64,000 bases of DNA from Streptomyces asoensis (GCF_013085465.1 NZ_CP049838.1:2294001-2358000), one strand, 5' to 3'; positions 28,285 through 37,021 are shown, numbered from the stretch's first letter. Translations and numbers: made by a program. Notes: generated by a model not told the origin, from the letters alone.

Positions 28285-28889
28285 CCGCCGACCTCACCAC
28301 ACTCGACCTGGAGGAGGCGGGGGCGGTCCTCGCCGCCGAGTCCGCCCGGTTCGCCTCCTTCGGCTGGATGCGCGGCACCTCCGGCAACCTCTCGGTGGTC
28401 CTCGCCCGCGACCCGCTGCGGCTCGCGGTCACGGCGAGCGGCCACGACAAGGGTGAACTGACCCCCGCGGACGTGGTGCTGGTCGACGGGAACGGCGCCG
28501 CCGTGCACGAGGGCAAGCCGTCCGCCGAGGCCGAACTGCACGCGCGCGTGGCCGCGCTGACCGGTGCGGGCGCGGTCGTGCACGTGCACACGGTGGCCTC
28601 CGTGGCGCTCGGCCACCGGCACCCGGGCGGGATCGTCTTCAAGGACATCGAGATGCTCAAGGGCGTCGGCCAGCCGGCGCACGACGTCGAGGTGACCCTG
28701 CCGGTCATCGCCAACAGCCAGGACATGAAGGTCCTCGGCGACCGGCTGGAGGCGGCCCGCGAACCCCGGATGCCCGCGGTGGTCGTGGCCGGGCACGGCC
28801 TGTACGTGTGGGGCGACACCCCGCGCCAGGCCCGTCACCACACCGAGGTCGTCGAATGGCTCCTGGAGCTGGAGCTGACGCGGCGCTGA
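28281..28889 (+). CDS. mtnB: Methylthioribulose-1-phosphate dehydratase
   Basis: Dehydrates methylthioribulose-1-phosphate to the diketo compound used by MtnC. The 202-residue class II aldolase-fold protein has GTSGNLSVV, the zinc ligands His101 and His103 (VVHVHTVASVALGH), Glu85, and a third His in VVAGHGLYVWG. Start ATG overlaps the mtnC stop (ATGA). Final gene of mtnD-mtnC-mtnB; convergent with mtnA across a strong hairpin. Confidence 0.94.
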   Translation: MTADLTTLDLEEAGAVLAAESARFASFGWMRGTSGNLSVVLARDPLRLAVTASGHDKGELTPADVVLVDGNGAAVHEGKPSAEAELHARVAALTGAGAVVHVHTVASVALGHRHPGGIVFKDIEMLKGVGQPAHDVEVTLPVIANSQDMKVLGDRLEAAREPRMPAVVVAGHGLYVWGDTPRQARHHTEVVEWLLELELTRR

Positions 28890-28907
28890 CCACGCGAGAC
28901 ACGCGAG

Positions 28908-28951
28908 ACACACCGAAGGCCACGGTCCCTCGACCATGGCCTTCGGTGTGT
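28908..28951. terminator. Bidirectional terminator between mtnB and mtnA
   Basis: 19-nt arms at 28908-28926 and 28933-28951 with one mismatch and a 6-nt loop, between convergent genes. Confidence 0.85.
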
Positions 28952-28979
28952 CCGGCGCAGCCGGTGTGCTCGGCGCAGC

Positions 28980-30011
28980 TCAGCGCAGCCGGTCCCCGGG
29001 CAACTCCCCCGCGGACACCTCCAGTACGCCCCGCTCGGTCACCAGGCCCGTCACCAGCCGGCCCGGCGTGACGTCGAACGCCGGGTTGTGGCCGCGCGAC
29101 TCGGCGGGCGCCGTCCGCACCCCGCCCCACTCCAGCACCTCGTCCTCGCCGCGGAGTTCGATGTGGATGGCGGCGCCGTCCGGCGTCGAGAGATCGACCG
29201 TGGTGGTGGGCGCCGCCACCAGGAACGGGATGCCCGCGTCGGCGCAGGCGAGGGCGACCCCCACCGTGCCGACCTTGTTGGCGGTGTCGCCGTTGGCCGC
29301 GATGCGGTCGGCGCCCACGATCGCCGCGTCGACCTCGCCGCGCAGGATGGTGCCGGCGGCGGCCCCGTCCGCCTGGACGAAGTGCGGGATGCCCTCCTGG
29401 ACCAGCTCCCAGGCGGTCAGGCGCGACCCCTGGAGCAGCGGACGGGTCTCGTCGGCGTAGACGACCTCGAGGCGTCCGCGCGCGTGCAGTTCGCGGATGA
29501 CACCGAGAGCGGTGCCCCAGCCGGCGGTGGCCAGCGCGCCGGTGTTGCAGTGCGTCAGGATCCGCAGCGGGCGGTCCGCGTCGATCCGCTTCAACAGCCA
29601 GTCCGCGCCGAACGCGCCCATCGCGCGGTTCGCCTCGACGTCCTCGCGCTGCACCGCGGCAGCCTCCGCCAGGACCGCGTCGAGCCCGTCGTCGAAGCGG
29701 GTCATGACCCGGTCCACGCACACCATGAGGTTCACGGCGGTCGGGCGGGCCTCGCGGACGCGGGCGACGGCCTCGCGCGTCTCGCTCTCCGTCCAGCCCT
29801 CACGCGCGCCCTGGAGCAGCGCGATCGCGACACCGTACGCGCCCGCCGCGCCGATCGCGGGGGCGCCGCGTACGACCAGCCGCTGGATCGCGTCGACCAG
29901 GGTGTCCACATCGTGGACATCGACGGTCGTGGTGCGGTGCGGGAGAGCTGTCTGGTCGATCAGCGCGAGGCCGGTTCCGGTCCACTCGACGGCGCGCAGT
30001 TCCTGGGACAT
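28980..30011 (-). CDS. mtnA: S-methyl-5-thioribose-1-phosphate isomerase
   Basis: Converts methylthioribose-1-phosphate to methylthioribulose-1-phosphate, the step feeding MtnB. The 343-residue protein has RGAPAIGAAGAYG, catalytic Cys155 (LTHCNTGALAT) and Asp235 (VGADRIAANGDTANK), diagnostic against the related eIF2B family. The reading frame stays open far upstream, antisense to the neighbouring ABC operon; I start at ATG 30011 with AGGAGC upstream. Divergent from the nucleoside importer operon, convergent with mtnB. Confidence 0.95.
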   Translation of the reverse strand: MSQELRAVEWTGTGLALIDQTALPHRTTTVDVHDVDTLVDAIQRLVVRGAPAIGAAGAYGVAIALLQGAREGWTESETREAVARVREARPTAVNLMVCVDRVMTRFDDGLDAVLAEAAAVQREDVEANRAMGAFGADWLLKRIDADRPLRILTHCNTGALATAGWGTALGVIRELHARGRLEVVYADETRPLLQGSRLTAWELVQEGIPHFVQADGAAAGTILRGEVDAAIVGADRIAANGDTANKVGTVGVALACADAGIPFLVAAPTTTVDLSTPDGAAIHIELRGEDEVLEWGGVRTAPAESRGHNPAFDVTPGRLVTGLVTERGVLEVSAGELPGDRLR

Positions 30012-30198
30012 AGCGGGACGCTCCTGATGTTCCAATAGTGTTCGACACCGTACATGACCTCGAAGAACCCTCGAGGAACGGTGGGCGAACCACAGTTCGA
30101 GACACCCCGGCGGATGTCCGGAAACGAGTGTTAGAGTCCAGCACCTGCATCCGCAGGGCGATACCAGCATCCCGCAGAACGAGACGAAGGGGGAAGAC

Positions 30199-30267
30199 AT
30201 GCCGCTGCTCACCAGGCGCCGCTTCCTCGACTTCGGCCGCTGCGCCGGCGACGGCTGTCGCGGCTGA
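30199..30267 (+). CDS. Cys-containing leader peptide before the nucleoside-type importer operon
   Basis: A 22-residue ORF containing LTRRRFLDFGRCAGDGCRG before the stop, preceded by GAAGGGGG. It fits the RRxxLDxxR...CR pattern of actinobacterial Cys leader peptides and shares its RCxGxxCRG end with the leader before mtnD. The binding-protein gene begins 122 bp downstream; only weak hairpins lie between. Confidence 0.75.
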   Translation: MPLLTRRRFLDFGRCAGDGCRG

Positions 30268-30389
30268 GTCCGTCCCCTCGGCCCTCCCCCGCGGTCTCTG
30301 CCGCACCGAGCACCGTCGCTCACCTCACCCCGCCGTGCGCGCACCTCAGCATCGTGATGCGCCTCTCGGCATACCCGGAAGGTTCCCCG

Positions 30390-31445
30390 ATGCCCCGCAG
30401 ACACCGCCGCTCCGTGCAGCTCGCCGCCCTCGCGACCGGCACCGTGCTCCTCGCCACCGCCTGCAACGCCGCCGCGAAGAAGGACGACTCCGCCACGAGC
30501 GCGAGCGGCGGCAGCGGCAAGTCCTTCACGCTCGTCACCCCCGACGCCGTCGGCCAGAACGAGTTCCTCAAGCTCGCGGTCACCGGCATCAAGAGCGCGG
30601 CCGAGCAGCACGACGGGACCCAGAAGGTCTACGAGTCCACCGACACCGCCTCCCAGCAGCAGAACGTGCAGGCCGCGGTGGACGCCAAGCCGGACGTCAT
30701 CGTCCTCGTCGGCTTCGAGTTCGCCGACATCGTCGCCCAGCAGGCCGAGAAGAACCCGAGCCAGCAGTTCCTGATCATCGACGCGTGCACCACCAAGACC
30801 TTCAAGAACGTCAGCTGCGCGGTCTTCCGTGAGCACGAGGGCGTCTACCTCGCCGGCGCCGAGGCGGGCCTGCTGAGCAAGTCCGGCAAGGTCGGCGCGG
30901 TCGACGTGCTCGACACGCCCCAGTTCCGCCGCTACAGCGACCCGTTCGCGGCCGGCGCCAAGAAGGTCGCCGCCAAGACGGAGACGTCGACCCGCTTCGT
31001 CGGCGGCCAGTCCCCCTTCGACGACTCGGCCCGCGCCAAGGAGCAGGCGAACACCCTGCTCGCCAAGGGCTACGACCAGATCATGGCGGCCGCGGCGGCC
31101 GGCAACTACGGCGTCTTCGAGGCGGCGAAGGCCAAGGGCGCGTTCGCGTACGGCGTCGACGTCAACCAGTGCGCCTCGGCGCCCGGCACGGTCGTCGACA
31201 ACGTGATCAAGCGCACGGACATCGCCGTCGAGAAGGGCATCGAGTCGGTCCTCGGCGGCACGACCGGCACGTCCGTCTCGTACGGCCTCAAGGAGGGCGG
31301 CATCAGCCTGACCGGCCTGGAGGACGGCGTGGACACGTCCAAGTGCGTGATCGCCGACCACAAGGACGTCCTGACGAAGGTCGAGGCGCTGCGCGACCAG
31401 ATCGTGTCCGGAGAGCTGAAGGTCGATGACCCGGCCGCCAGCTGA
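30390..31445 (+). CDS. BMP-family (PnrA-like) nucleoside-binding lipoprotein
   Basis: A 351-residue basic membrane protein family binding protein. ATG 30390 with GGAAGG gives a signal peptide with lipobox ATAC. The body has KSFTLVTPDAVGQNEF, then ANTLLAKGYDQIMAAAAAGNYG and YGVDVNQCASAPG regions of PnrA-like proteins, which bind purine nucleosides. First structural gene after the leader ORF. Given the downstream phosphorylase and deaminase, methylthioadenosine or other purine nucleosides are the likely ligands (inference). Confidence 0.9.
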   Translation: MPRRHRRSVQLAALATGTVLLATACNAAAKKDDSATSASGGSGKSFTLVTPDAVGQNEFLKLAVTGIKSAAEQHDGTQKVYESTDTASQQQNVQAAVDAKPDVIVLVGFEFADIVAQQAEKNPSQQFLIIDACTTKTFKNVSCAVFREHEGVYLAGAEAGLLSKSGKVGAVDVLDTPQFRRYSDPFAAGAKKVAAKTETSTRFVGGQSPFDDSARAKEQANTLLAKGYDQIMAAAAAGNYGVFEAAKAKGAFAYGVDVNQCASAPGTVVDNVIKRTDIAVEKGIESVLGGTTGTSVSYGLKEGGISLTGLEDGVDTSKCVIADHKDVLTKVEALRDQIVSGELKVDDPAAS

Positions 31446-32982
31446 ACCCGAGAGCGGCGCGGGCGGGACCGGCGTCGCCGTCGAGCTCCGGGGAATTACC
31501 AAGCGGTTTCCCGGCACGCTCGCCAACGACGCCGTCGACCTGACCGTCCGTCACGGTGAGATCCACGCCCTGATGGGCGAGAACGGCGCGGGCAAGTCCA
31601 CGCTGATGTCGGTCCTGTACGGCATGGAGCGCGCCGACGCCGGGTCGATCCGGATCGACGGGCGGGAGGTGCGTTTCACGAGCCCCGCCGACGCCATGGC
31701 CGCGGGGCTCGGCATGGTCCACCAGAGCTTCAAGCTGTTCGACTCGCTGACGGTCGCCGAGAACGTCGTCTACGCCGCCGAGCCGCGCCGCTTCGGCCTG
31801 GTGGACCGGGCGGCGGCCCGCCGCCGGGTGCGTGAACTCGCCGAGGAGCACGGGCTGGCCGTCGACCCGGACGCCCGGGTGGGCGACCTGCCGGTCGGGC
31901 TGCGTCAGCGCGTGGAGATCCTCAAGCTGCTGCACCGGGGCGCCCGTACGCTGATCCTCGACGAGCCGACGGCCGTGCTCACCCCGGCCGAGGCGGACAC
32001 CCTGTTCGGCGTGCTCAAGTCGCTGACCGCGCAGGGCCGTACGGTCGTCCTCGTCACCCACAAACTGCGCGAGGTGCTGGAGGGCAGCGACCGGGTGACG
32101 GTCCTGCGGGACGGCCGGGTCGCCGCCCGGCTGGTCACCTCCGACACGACGGCCGACGAGATCGCCGCCGCGATGACCGGCCGCGCGGTGGAACTGGACC
32201 GTGTCCACGCACCGGGCACGCCCGGTGAGGCAGTGCTGCGGGTAACCGGTTTCAGCACCGATTCCGTCCACGATGTGGACCTCACCGTGTACGCCGGTGA
32301 GATCGTCGGTATCGCGGGCGTCGCCGGGAACGGCCAGAGCGAGCTGGTCGAGGCGCTGGCCGGACTGCGTCCGGTCGCCGCCGGACAGGTCACCCTCCAG
32401 GGCGACGACATCACGCACGCCTCGGCCACCGAGCGGCGCGTGAAGGGACTCGCCTACGTCCCCGAGGACCGGCACGCGGTCGGTACGGCCCCCGCCGCCT
32501 CGGTCGCGGACAACCTGGCGATGGGCCACCACCGCACCACCCTCTCGGCCCGCGGCCTGCTGCCGCCCGCGGCCGTCCGCGCGCACGCCCGGCGGCTCGT
32601 CGAGCGCTTCGGCATCAAGGCGGCGACCACCGAGGTCCCCGCCTCCGCGCTGTCCGGCGGCAACCTCCAGAAGCTGCTCATCGGCCGCGAACTCGCCCAT
32701 GACGCACCGCTGTTGCTGGTCGAACAGCCGACCCGGGGCGTCGACATCGGCGCCATCCAGAACATCCACGACCAGCTGATCGCCTACCGCGACGCCGGTC
32801 ACGCCGTCCTCCTCGTCTCGGCCGAGCTCAGCGAGATCCGCGGCCTCGCGGACCGTGTGCTCGTCATGTACGAGGGCCGGGTCGCGGCCTCGTACACCAA
32901 GGAAGAGGCGGACGAGCGGACGCTGGGCCTCGCGATGGCGGGCGCCCCCGTGGAGGCCACCGACATGAACCCACTGACATGA
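31426..32982 (+). CDS. Nucleoside-type ABC ATPase with two nucleotide-binding domains
   Basis: A 518-residue tandem ATPase like those of nupABC/yufO systems. Domain 1 has Walker A GENGAGKST, signature LPVGLRQRVEILK and Walker B LILDEPTAVL; domain 2 has the degenerate GVAGNGQSEL P-loop and signature LSGGNLQKLLIGREL usual for this group. It overlaps the binding-protein gene by 20 bp. Confidence 0.93.
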   Translation: MTRPPAEPESGAGGTGVAVELRGITKRFPGTLANDAVDLTVRHGEIHALMGENGAGKSTLMSVLYGMERADAGSIRIDGREVRFTSPADAMAAGLGMVHQSFKLFDSLTVAENVVYAAEPRRFGLVDRAAARRRVRELAEEHGLAVDPDARVGDLPVGLRQRVEILKLLHRGARTLILDEPTAVLTPAEADTLFGVLKSLTAQGRTVVLVTHKLREVLEGSDRVTVLRDGRVAARLVTSDTTADEIAAAMTGRAVELDRVHAPGTPGEAVLRVTGFSTDSVHDVDLTVYAGEIVGIAGVAGNGQSELVEALAGLRPVAAGQVTLQGDDITHASATERRVKGLAYVPEDRHAVGTAPAASVADNLAMGHHRTTLSARGLLPPAAVRAHARRLVERFGIKAATTEVPASALSGGNLQKLLIGRELAHDAPLLLVEQPTRGVDIGAIQNIHDQLIAYRDAGHAVLLVSAELSEIRGLADRVLVMYEGRVAASYTKEEADERTLGLAMAGAPVEATDMNPLT

Positions 32983-34025
32983 CACGCATATCCGGAGCCC
33001 TGCGCTCCCCCCTCACCTTCTCGGTCCTCGCGGGCCTCGTCATCGGCGCGCTGTTCCTGCTCGGCACCGGCGCGGATCCGGTCACGGCGTACGAGGCCGT
33101 GGTGACCGGCGCGCTCGGCGCCGACGGCATCGGCTCGACCCTGACCACCGGCACCAGCGTGCTCGGTCTGGCGCTCGCGCTGGCGATCCCGCTGCGGGCC
33201 GGGCTGATCAACCTCGGCGGCGACGGGCAGATGGTGCTCGGCGGGATCACGGCCGCCGTGACCGGTCTCTACTCGCCGCTCCCCGCCCCCCTCACCGTGG
33301 CCCTGGCCCTGCTGGCCGGCCTGGCCGCGGGCGCCGGGTACGCCGTCCTGGCCGCCCTGTGCGAGAACCATCTCGGGGTCCCGCTGCTGGTCAGCAGCTT
33401 GCTGCTCAGCTATCCGGCGGTGTCGCTCGCCTCCTACCTGGCGCGCTACCCGCTCAAGGAGCCGGGCTCCAGCCTGCCCCAGACCCGTGCGCTGCCGGAC
33501 GGGGTGGCACTGCCCGCCTTCGGCGACTCCACGGTCACCCTCGGGCTCGTCCTCGTCGCGCTCGCCGCTGCCGCGTACTGGTTCACCGACAAGCGCACCG
33601 CCGTCGGCTACGAGATCCGCATGACGGGCCTCAACCCCCGCTTCTCCGCCTACGCGGGCGTCGAACGCCGGGGCCTGACCCTGAAGTTGATGGCGCTCTC
33701 CGGCGGCCTCGCCGGACTCGTGGGCGCCATCGGCGTACTGAGCTTCCCCTACCGCTTCGTGGACGGCTCGCTCACCGCCCCCGGCTACACCTGGACGGGC
33801 CTCACGGCGGCCCTGCTCGCCGCCGCGGCTCCGCTGGGCACGGTGGTCGCCGCGTTGTTCTTCGCCGTCCTCCAGGTCGGCGGGCTGGCGATGGAGCGCA
33901 CCACCGAGGTGCCGCGCGAACTGACCCAGGTGCTCCAGGCCATCGTGATCGTGTTCCTCGCGGCCCGGCTGCGCTTCCCCAGCCGCTGGTTCGGCCGTCG
34001 CACCCGGGAAAGCGAGGCGGTGTGA
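32979..34025 (+). CDS. Nucleoside ABC permease subunit 1
   Basis: A 348-residue membrane permease (BPD_transp_2). Motifs: LRAGLINLGGDGQMVLGG after the early segments and GLNPRFSAYAGVERRG as the ATPase-contact loop. Start ATG overlaps the ATPase stop (ATGA). Confidence 0.9.
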   Translation: MTRISGALRSPLTFSVLAGLVIGALFLLGTGADPVTAYEAVVTGALGADGIGSTLTTGTSVLGLALALAIPLRAGLINLGGDGQMVLGGITAAVTGLYSPLPAPLTVALALLAGLAAGAGYAVLAALCENHLGVPLLVSSLLLSYPAVSLASYLARYPLKEPGSSLPQTRALPDGVALPAFGDSTVTLGLVLVALAAAAYWFTDKRTAVGYEIRMTGLNPRFSAYAGVERRGLTLKLMALSGGLAGLVGAIGVLSFPYRFVDGSLTAPGYTWTGLTAALLAAAAPLGTVVAALFFAVLQVGGLAMERTTEVPRELTQVLQAIVIVFLAARLRFPSRWFGRRTRESEAV

Positions 34026-34891
34026 TGTTCCTCGACTCCGATCTCCTCATGTCGGCGCTGCGCGCCCTCACCCCGATCCTGCTGGCGGCCCTCGGCGGCG
34101 CCCTGTGCGAGCGCGCCGGGGTCTTCAACATCGGCCTCGAGGGCATGATGCTGATGGGCTGCTTCACCTCCGTGGCGACCAGCTGGTTCACCGGCAGCCC
34201 CTGGCTCGGCGTCCTGGCGGCGGCCCTCGCGGCGGCCGCGTACTCGCTGATCCTGGCCGTGGGGGCGGTCACCCTGCGCGGGGACGCGGTGGTCCTCGGC
34301 ATCGCCATGAACCTGCTGGCGGTCGGCCTGACCAGCTTCCTGCTGCGCACGGTCTTCGGCGTGCAGGGCACCTTCGACGATCCGTCCCTCGCCGGGCTGC
34401 CGCTGATCGGTGGCTTCACCCCGCTCGCGTACCTGTCGTGGGCGGCGGTCGCGGTCGCCGCCCTGCTGCTGTCGCGGCATGTGTGGGGGCTCCGGCTGCG
34501 CGGGGTCGGCGAGGCGCCCGACGCGGCGGCCACCCTCGGGGTGAGCCCGGCGAAGTACCAGTACGGCGCGATCCTGCTGTCGGGAGTGCTGTGCGGACTC
34601 GCGGGCGCCCAGCTCGCCCTCGGCAACGTCACGTTGTTCACGGAGAACATGACGGCGGGGCGTGGTTGGATCGCTGTCGTGGCCGTCATGCTGGGCCGCG
34701 CCGCGCCCCTGGGCGTCCTGCTCGCCGCGCTGCTGTTCGGGCTCGCCGAAGCGGCCGGGTTCCGCCTCCAGGGTCTCGGCCTGCCGCAGCAGGCGACCGA
34801 CGCCGCGCCCTACGTCGTCACGCTCGGCGCCCTGTTCCTCACGACGGCCCGCCGCCGTCGCCGCCCCCGTACCACCGGAGCCGTCCAATGA
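34025..34891 (+). CDS. Nucleoside ABC permease subunit 2
   Basis: A 288-residue permease that heterodimerises with the upstream one. Start ATG 34025 shares its A with the preceding TGA. It has CERAGVFNIGLEGMMLMG and LRGVGEAPDAAATLGVS loops. The longer open frame upstream is a shadow inside permease 1. Confidence 0.9.
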   Translation: MFLDSDLLMSALRALTPILLAALGGALCERAGVFNIGLEGMMLMGCFTSVATSWFTGSPWLGVLAAALAAAAYSLILAVGAVTLRGDAVVLGIAMNLLAVGLTSFLLRTVFGVQGTFDDPSLAGLPLIGGFTPLAYLSWAAVAVAALLLSRHVWGLRLRGVGEAPDAAATLGVSPAKYQYGAILLSGVLCGLAGAQLALGNVTLFTENMTAGRGWIAVVAVMLGRAAPLGVLLAALLFGLAEAAGFRLQGLGLPQQATDAAPYVVTLGALFLTTARRRRRPRTTGAVQ

Positions 34892-35640
34892 CGCAGGACC
34901 TGCTGCCCGTCACCCGCATCCCGCGCACCGGTCTCCCGGCGCACGCCGTGGTCGTCGGCGACCCGGCCCGCGCCGCGGCCGTCGCCGCGCTCCTCGACGG
35001 CGCCGAGGAGGTCTCGTACCACCGCGAGTACCGGGTGTTCAGCGGAAGCTGGAAGGGCGTGCCGGTCGTCGTCGCCTCGCACGGGGTGGGTGCGCCGGGC
35101 GCGATCCTGCTCTTCCAGGAGCTGGCGGACGCGGGCGTGCGCACCTTCCTGCGGTTCGGCACCGCGGGCGCGATGAAGCCGGGTATCGGGGACGGCGACC
35201 TGGTCATCGCGGAGGCGGCCGTCCGCGACGACGGCGTCACCCATCAGCTGCTGCCCCCGGAGTACCCGGCGGTGTCCGCGCCCGAGGCGGTCCTCGCCCT
35301 CCAGCGCGCGGCCCGCCAGGCCGGCGCCCCGCACCACCGGGGCGTCGTGTGGACCCGGGCGGCCTTCCAGCCGGGTCTGCTCCCGCTCTTCTCCTACGCC
35401 GGCGCCGGGCTCGCCGCCATCGAGATGGAACTGTCCGCGCTGCTGGTCACGGCCTCGCTGCGCGGCCTGGTCGCGGGCGGTGTGCTGGTGATCGACGGGG
35501 CGAACGCCGACGAGCTGGTCGACGAGCAGACGACCGGTGGCTACGACCCGCACCGGGAGGTCGTCGCGGCCGGCGTCGAGCGGGGCGCGGTGGTGTCCCT
35601 GGACGCGCTGCGGCTGCTGGCGGAAGGTGAGCAGGCGTGA
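34888..35640 (+). CDS. Nucleoside phosphorylase (uridine phosphorylase/PNP family)
   Basis: A 250-residue phosphorolytic enzyme. It shows the phosphate loop HAVVVGDPARAAAV, SHGVGAPGAILLFQEL, RFGTAGAMKPGIGDGDL and the ribose-binding AIEMELSAL. This COG2820-type fold uses uridine in enterics, but here it is followed by an MTA/SAH-deaminase-like gene and preceded by a nucleoside importer, so methylthioinosine or inosine is a plausible substrate. Overlaps both neighbours (ATGA before, GTGA after). Family sure, substrate open. Confidence 0.85.
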   Translation: MTQDLLPVTRIPRTGLPAHAVVVGDPARAAAVAALLDGAEEVSYHREYRVFSGSWKGVPVVVASHGVGAPGAILLFQELADAGVRTFLRFGTAGAMKPGIGDGDLVIAEAAVRDDGVTHQLLPPEYPAVSAPEAVLALQRAARQAGAPHHRGVVWTRAAFQPGLLPLFSYAGAGLAAIEMELSALLVTASLRGLVAGGVLVIDGANADELVDEQTTGGYDPHREVVAAGVERGAVVSLDALRLLAEGEQA

Positions 35641-36932
35641 GCATCGACCTGCTGGTGCACGGCGGCGAGGTCCTGACGATGGACGACGCCGGAACCGTCG
35701 TACGGGACGGGGCGGTCGCGGTCCATGAGGGCGGCATCCTCGCCATAGGGCCGGCCCGCGAGCTGCGCGAGCGCTACACCGCCGCCGAGGAGATCGACGC
35801 CGCCGGCTGTCTCGTCCTCCCCGGGCTGATCAACACGCACACCCACCTCGCGATGACCCTGCTGCGCGGCCGCGCCGACGACGTCACCCTCCAGGGATTC
35901 CTGGAGCGGGTCCTGAAGTGGGAGGCGGAACTGCTGGCGCCGGAGAACGTGGCGGCGGCGGTGCGGCTGGCGGTCGCGGAGAGCCTGCGGGCCGGGGTGA
36001 CCTCGGCGCTGGACATGTACTGGTTCCACGAGGCGGCCGAGCGGGCGGCCCACGAGACGGGCTGGCGGCTGCACACCGGGCCCACCTTCATGGACGTGCC
36101 CGGGCCACCGGACGGCATCACGTACGAGGAGCGGCTCGGGTGGGCGCGACGCGACCTCGAGGCACGCGGGCCCGCCCGGCCCGGACACCGGCCGGTCGTC
36201 TTCGCGCACTCGACGTACACCCTCTCCCCCGGGCAGCTCACCGAAGTCTTCGCGCTGGCCCGGGAGTTCGGGGCGCTGGTGCACATCCACGCGGCCGAGA
36301 ACGCCACCGAGGTCGCCACCGTCGAGGTGCAGCACGGGAAGCGGCCGGTGGAGCTGCTGGACTCCCTCGGGCTGCTCGGCCCCGATGTGCTGCTCGCGCA
36401 CGCCGTCGACCTCACCGGGCCCGAGATCGCGGCGCTGGCCCGCACCCGCACCGCCGTCGCCCACTGTCCGGTGTCGAACCTGAAGCTGGGCTGCGGCATC
36501 GCACCCGTGCCGCGGCTGCTGAGCGCGGGCGTGACGGTGGGGCTGGGCACGGACGGCGCCGTCAGCTCCAACTCGCTGGACGTGCTGGGGGCCGTACGGC
36601 AGGCGGCGCTGGTGCACAAGGCGGCGGGCGATCCGACGGCGGTCGGCGCCGAGCAGGCCGTACGGATGGCGACGATCGAGGGCGCGCGGGCGCTCGGGCT
36701 CGGCGAGCAGCTCGGTTCGCTGGAGGCGGGCAAGCGGGCCGACCTGATCGTCCTCGACCTGGACGCACCGCATCTGCGGCCGCGCCACGACCCGTGGTCG
36801 ACGCTGGCGTACGCGGCGCACCCGTCGGACGTGCGGGACACCGTCGTCGACGGACGGGTGCTGATGCGCGATCGTGGGCTCACCACGGTCGACGAGCGGG
36901 CGGTGATCGCAGATCTGGAGGCACTGCTCTGA
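35637..36932 (+). CDS. MTA/SAH-deaminase-like amidohydrolase (SsnA/MtaD family)
   Basis: A 431-residue zinc amidohydrolase expected to deaminate a purine nucleoside or base. Metal ligands: His68 and His70 (INTHTHLAMT), His in HIHAAENATEV and LLAHAVDL, and Asp in LGTDGAVSSNS. LDMYWFHEAAERAA resembles the MTA/SAH deaminase subgroup. GTG start overlaps the phosphorylase stop. Together they would convert methylthioadenosine to methylthioinosine and then methylthioribose-1-phosphate. Guanine or other aminohydrolase activity is the main alternative. Confidence 0.82.
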   Translation: MSIDLLVHGGEVLTMDDAGTVVRDGAVAVHEGGILAIGPARELRERYTAAEEIDAAGCLVLPGLINTHTHLAMTLLRGRADDVTLQGFLERVLKWEAELLAPENVAAAVRLAVAESLRAGVTSALDMYWFHEAAERAAHETGWRLHTGPTFMDVPGPPDGITYEERLGWARRDLEARGPARPGHRPVVFAHSTYTLSPGQLTEVFALAREFGALVHIHAAENATEVATVEVQHGKRPVELLDSLGLLGPDVLLAHAVDLTGPEIAALARTRTAVAHCPVSNLKLGCGIAPVPRLLSAGVTVGLGTDGAVSSNSLDVLGAVRQAALVHKAAGDPTAVGAEQAVRMATIEGARALGLGEQLGSLEAGKRADLIVLDLDAPHLRPRHDPWSTLAYAAHPSDVRDTVVDGRVLMRDRGLTTVDERAVIADLEALL

Positions 36933-36940
36933 TCTGCCCT

Positions 36941-36996
36941 CATAATGGCGCTGAGACATCCGATGTCTGGATCCGATGTCTGGATCCGATGTCTGG
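36941..36996 (+). promoter_or_regulatory. -10 element and triple-repeat operator before the FadR-type gene
   Basis: CATAAT at 36941-36946 resembles a -10 box; no -35 is clear. Directly after it, 36954-36968 is the palindrome AGACATC-C-GATGTCT, and ATCCGATGTCTGG is repeated three times end to end (36958, 36971, 36984). A repressor bound there would block transcription; autoregulation by the adjacent GntR protein is inferred. Confidence 0.65.
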
Positions 36997-37021
36997 GCGA
37001 TGAACGACAGGGAGGCCGGTC

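Noticed and set aside
30031..30055. A third copy of the GylR-like palindrome near mtnA (GTGTTCGACACCG)
   Set aside because: Only the left half matches; the right half is absent, so it is probably chance.
28980..31526. A single 848-residue frame containing mtnA
   Set aside because: Everything upstream of 30011 is antisense to the binding-protein gene and the leader. The MtnA family begins at the ATG at 30011, which has a ribosome site.
33359..34024. Upstream extension of permease 2
   Set aside because: It is another frame inside permease 1; the ATG at 34025 overlaps the stop codon in the usual operon manner.
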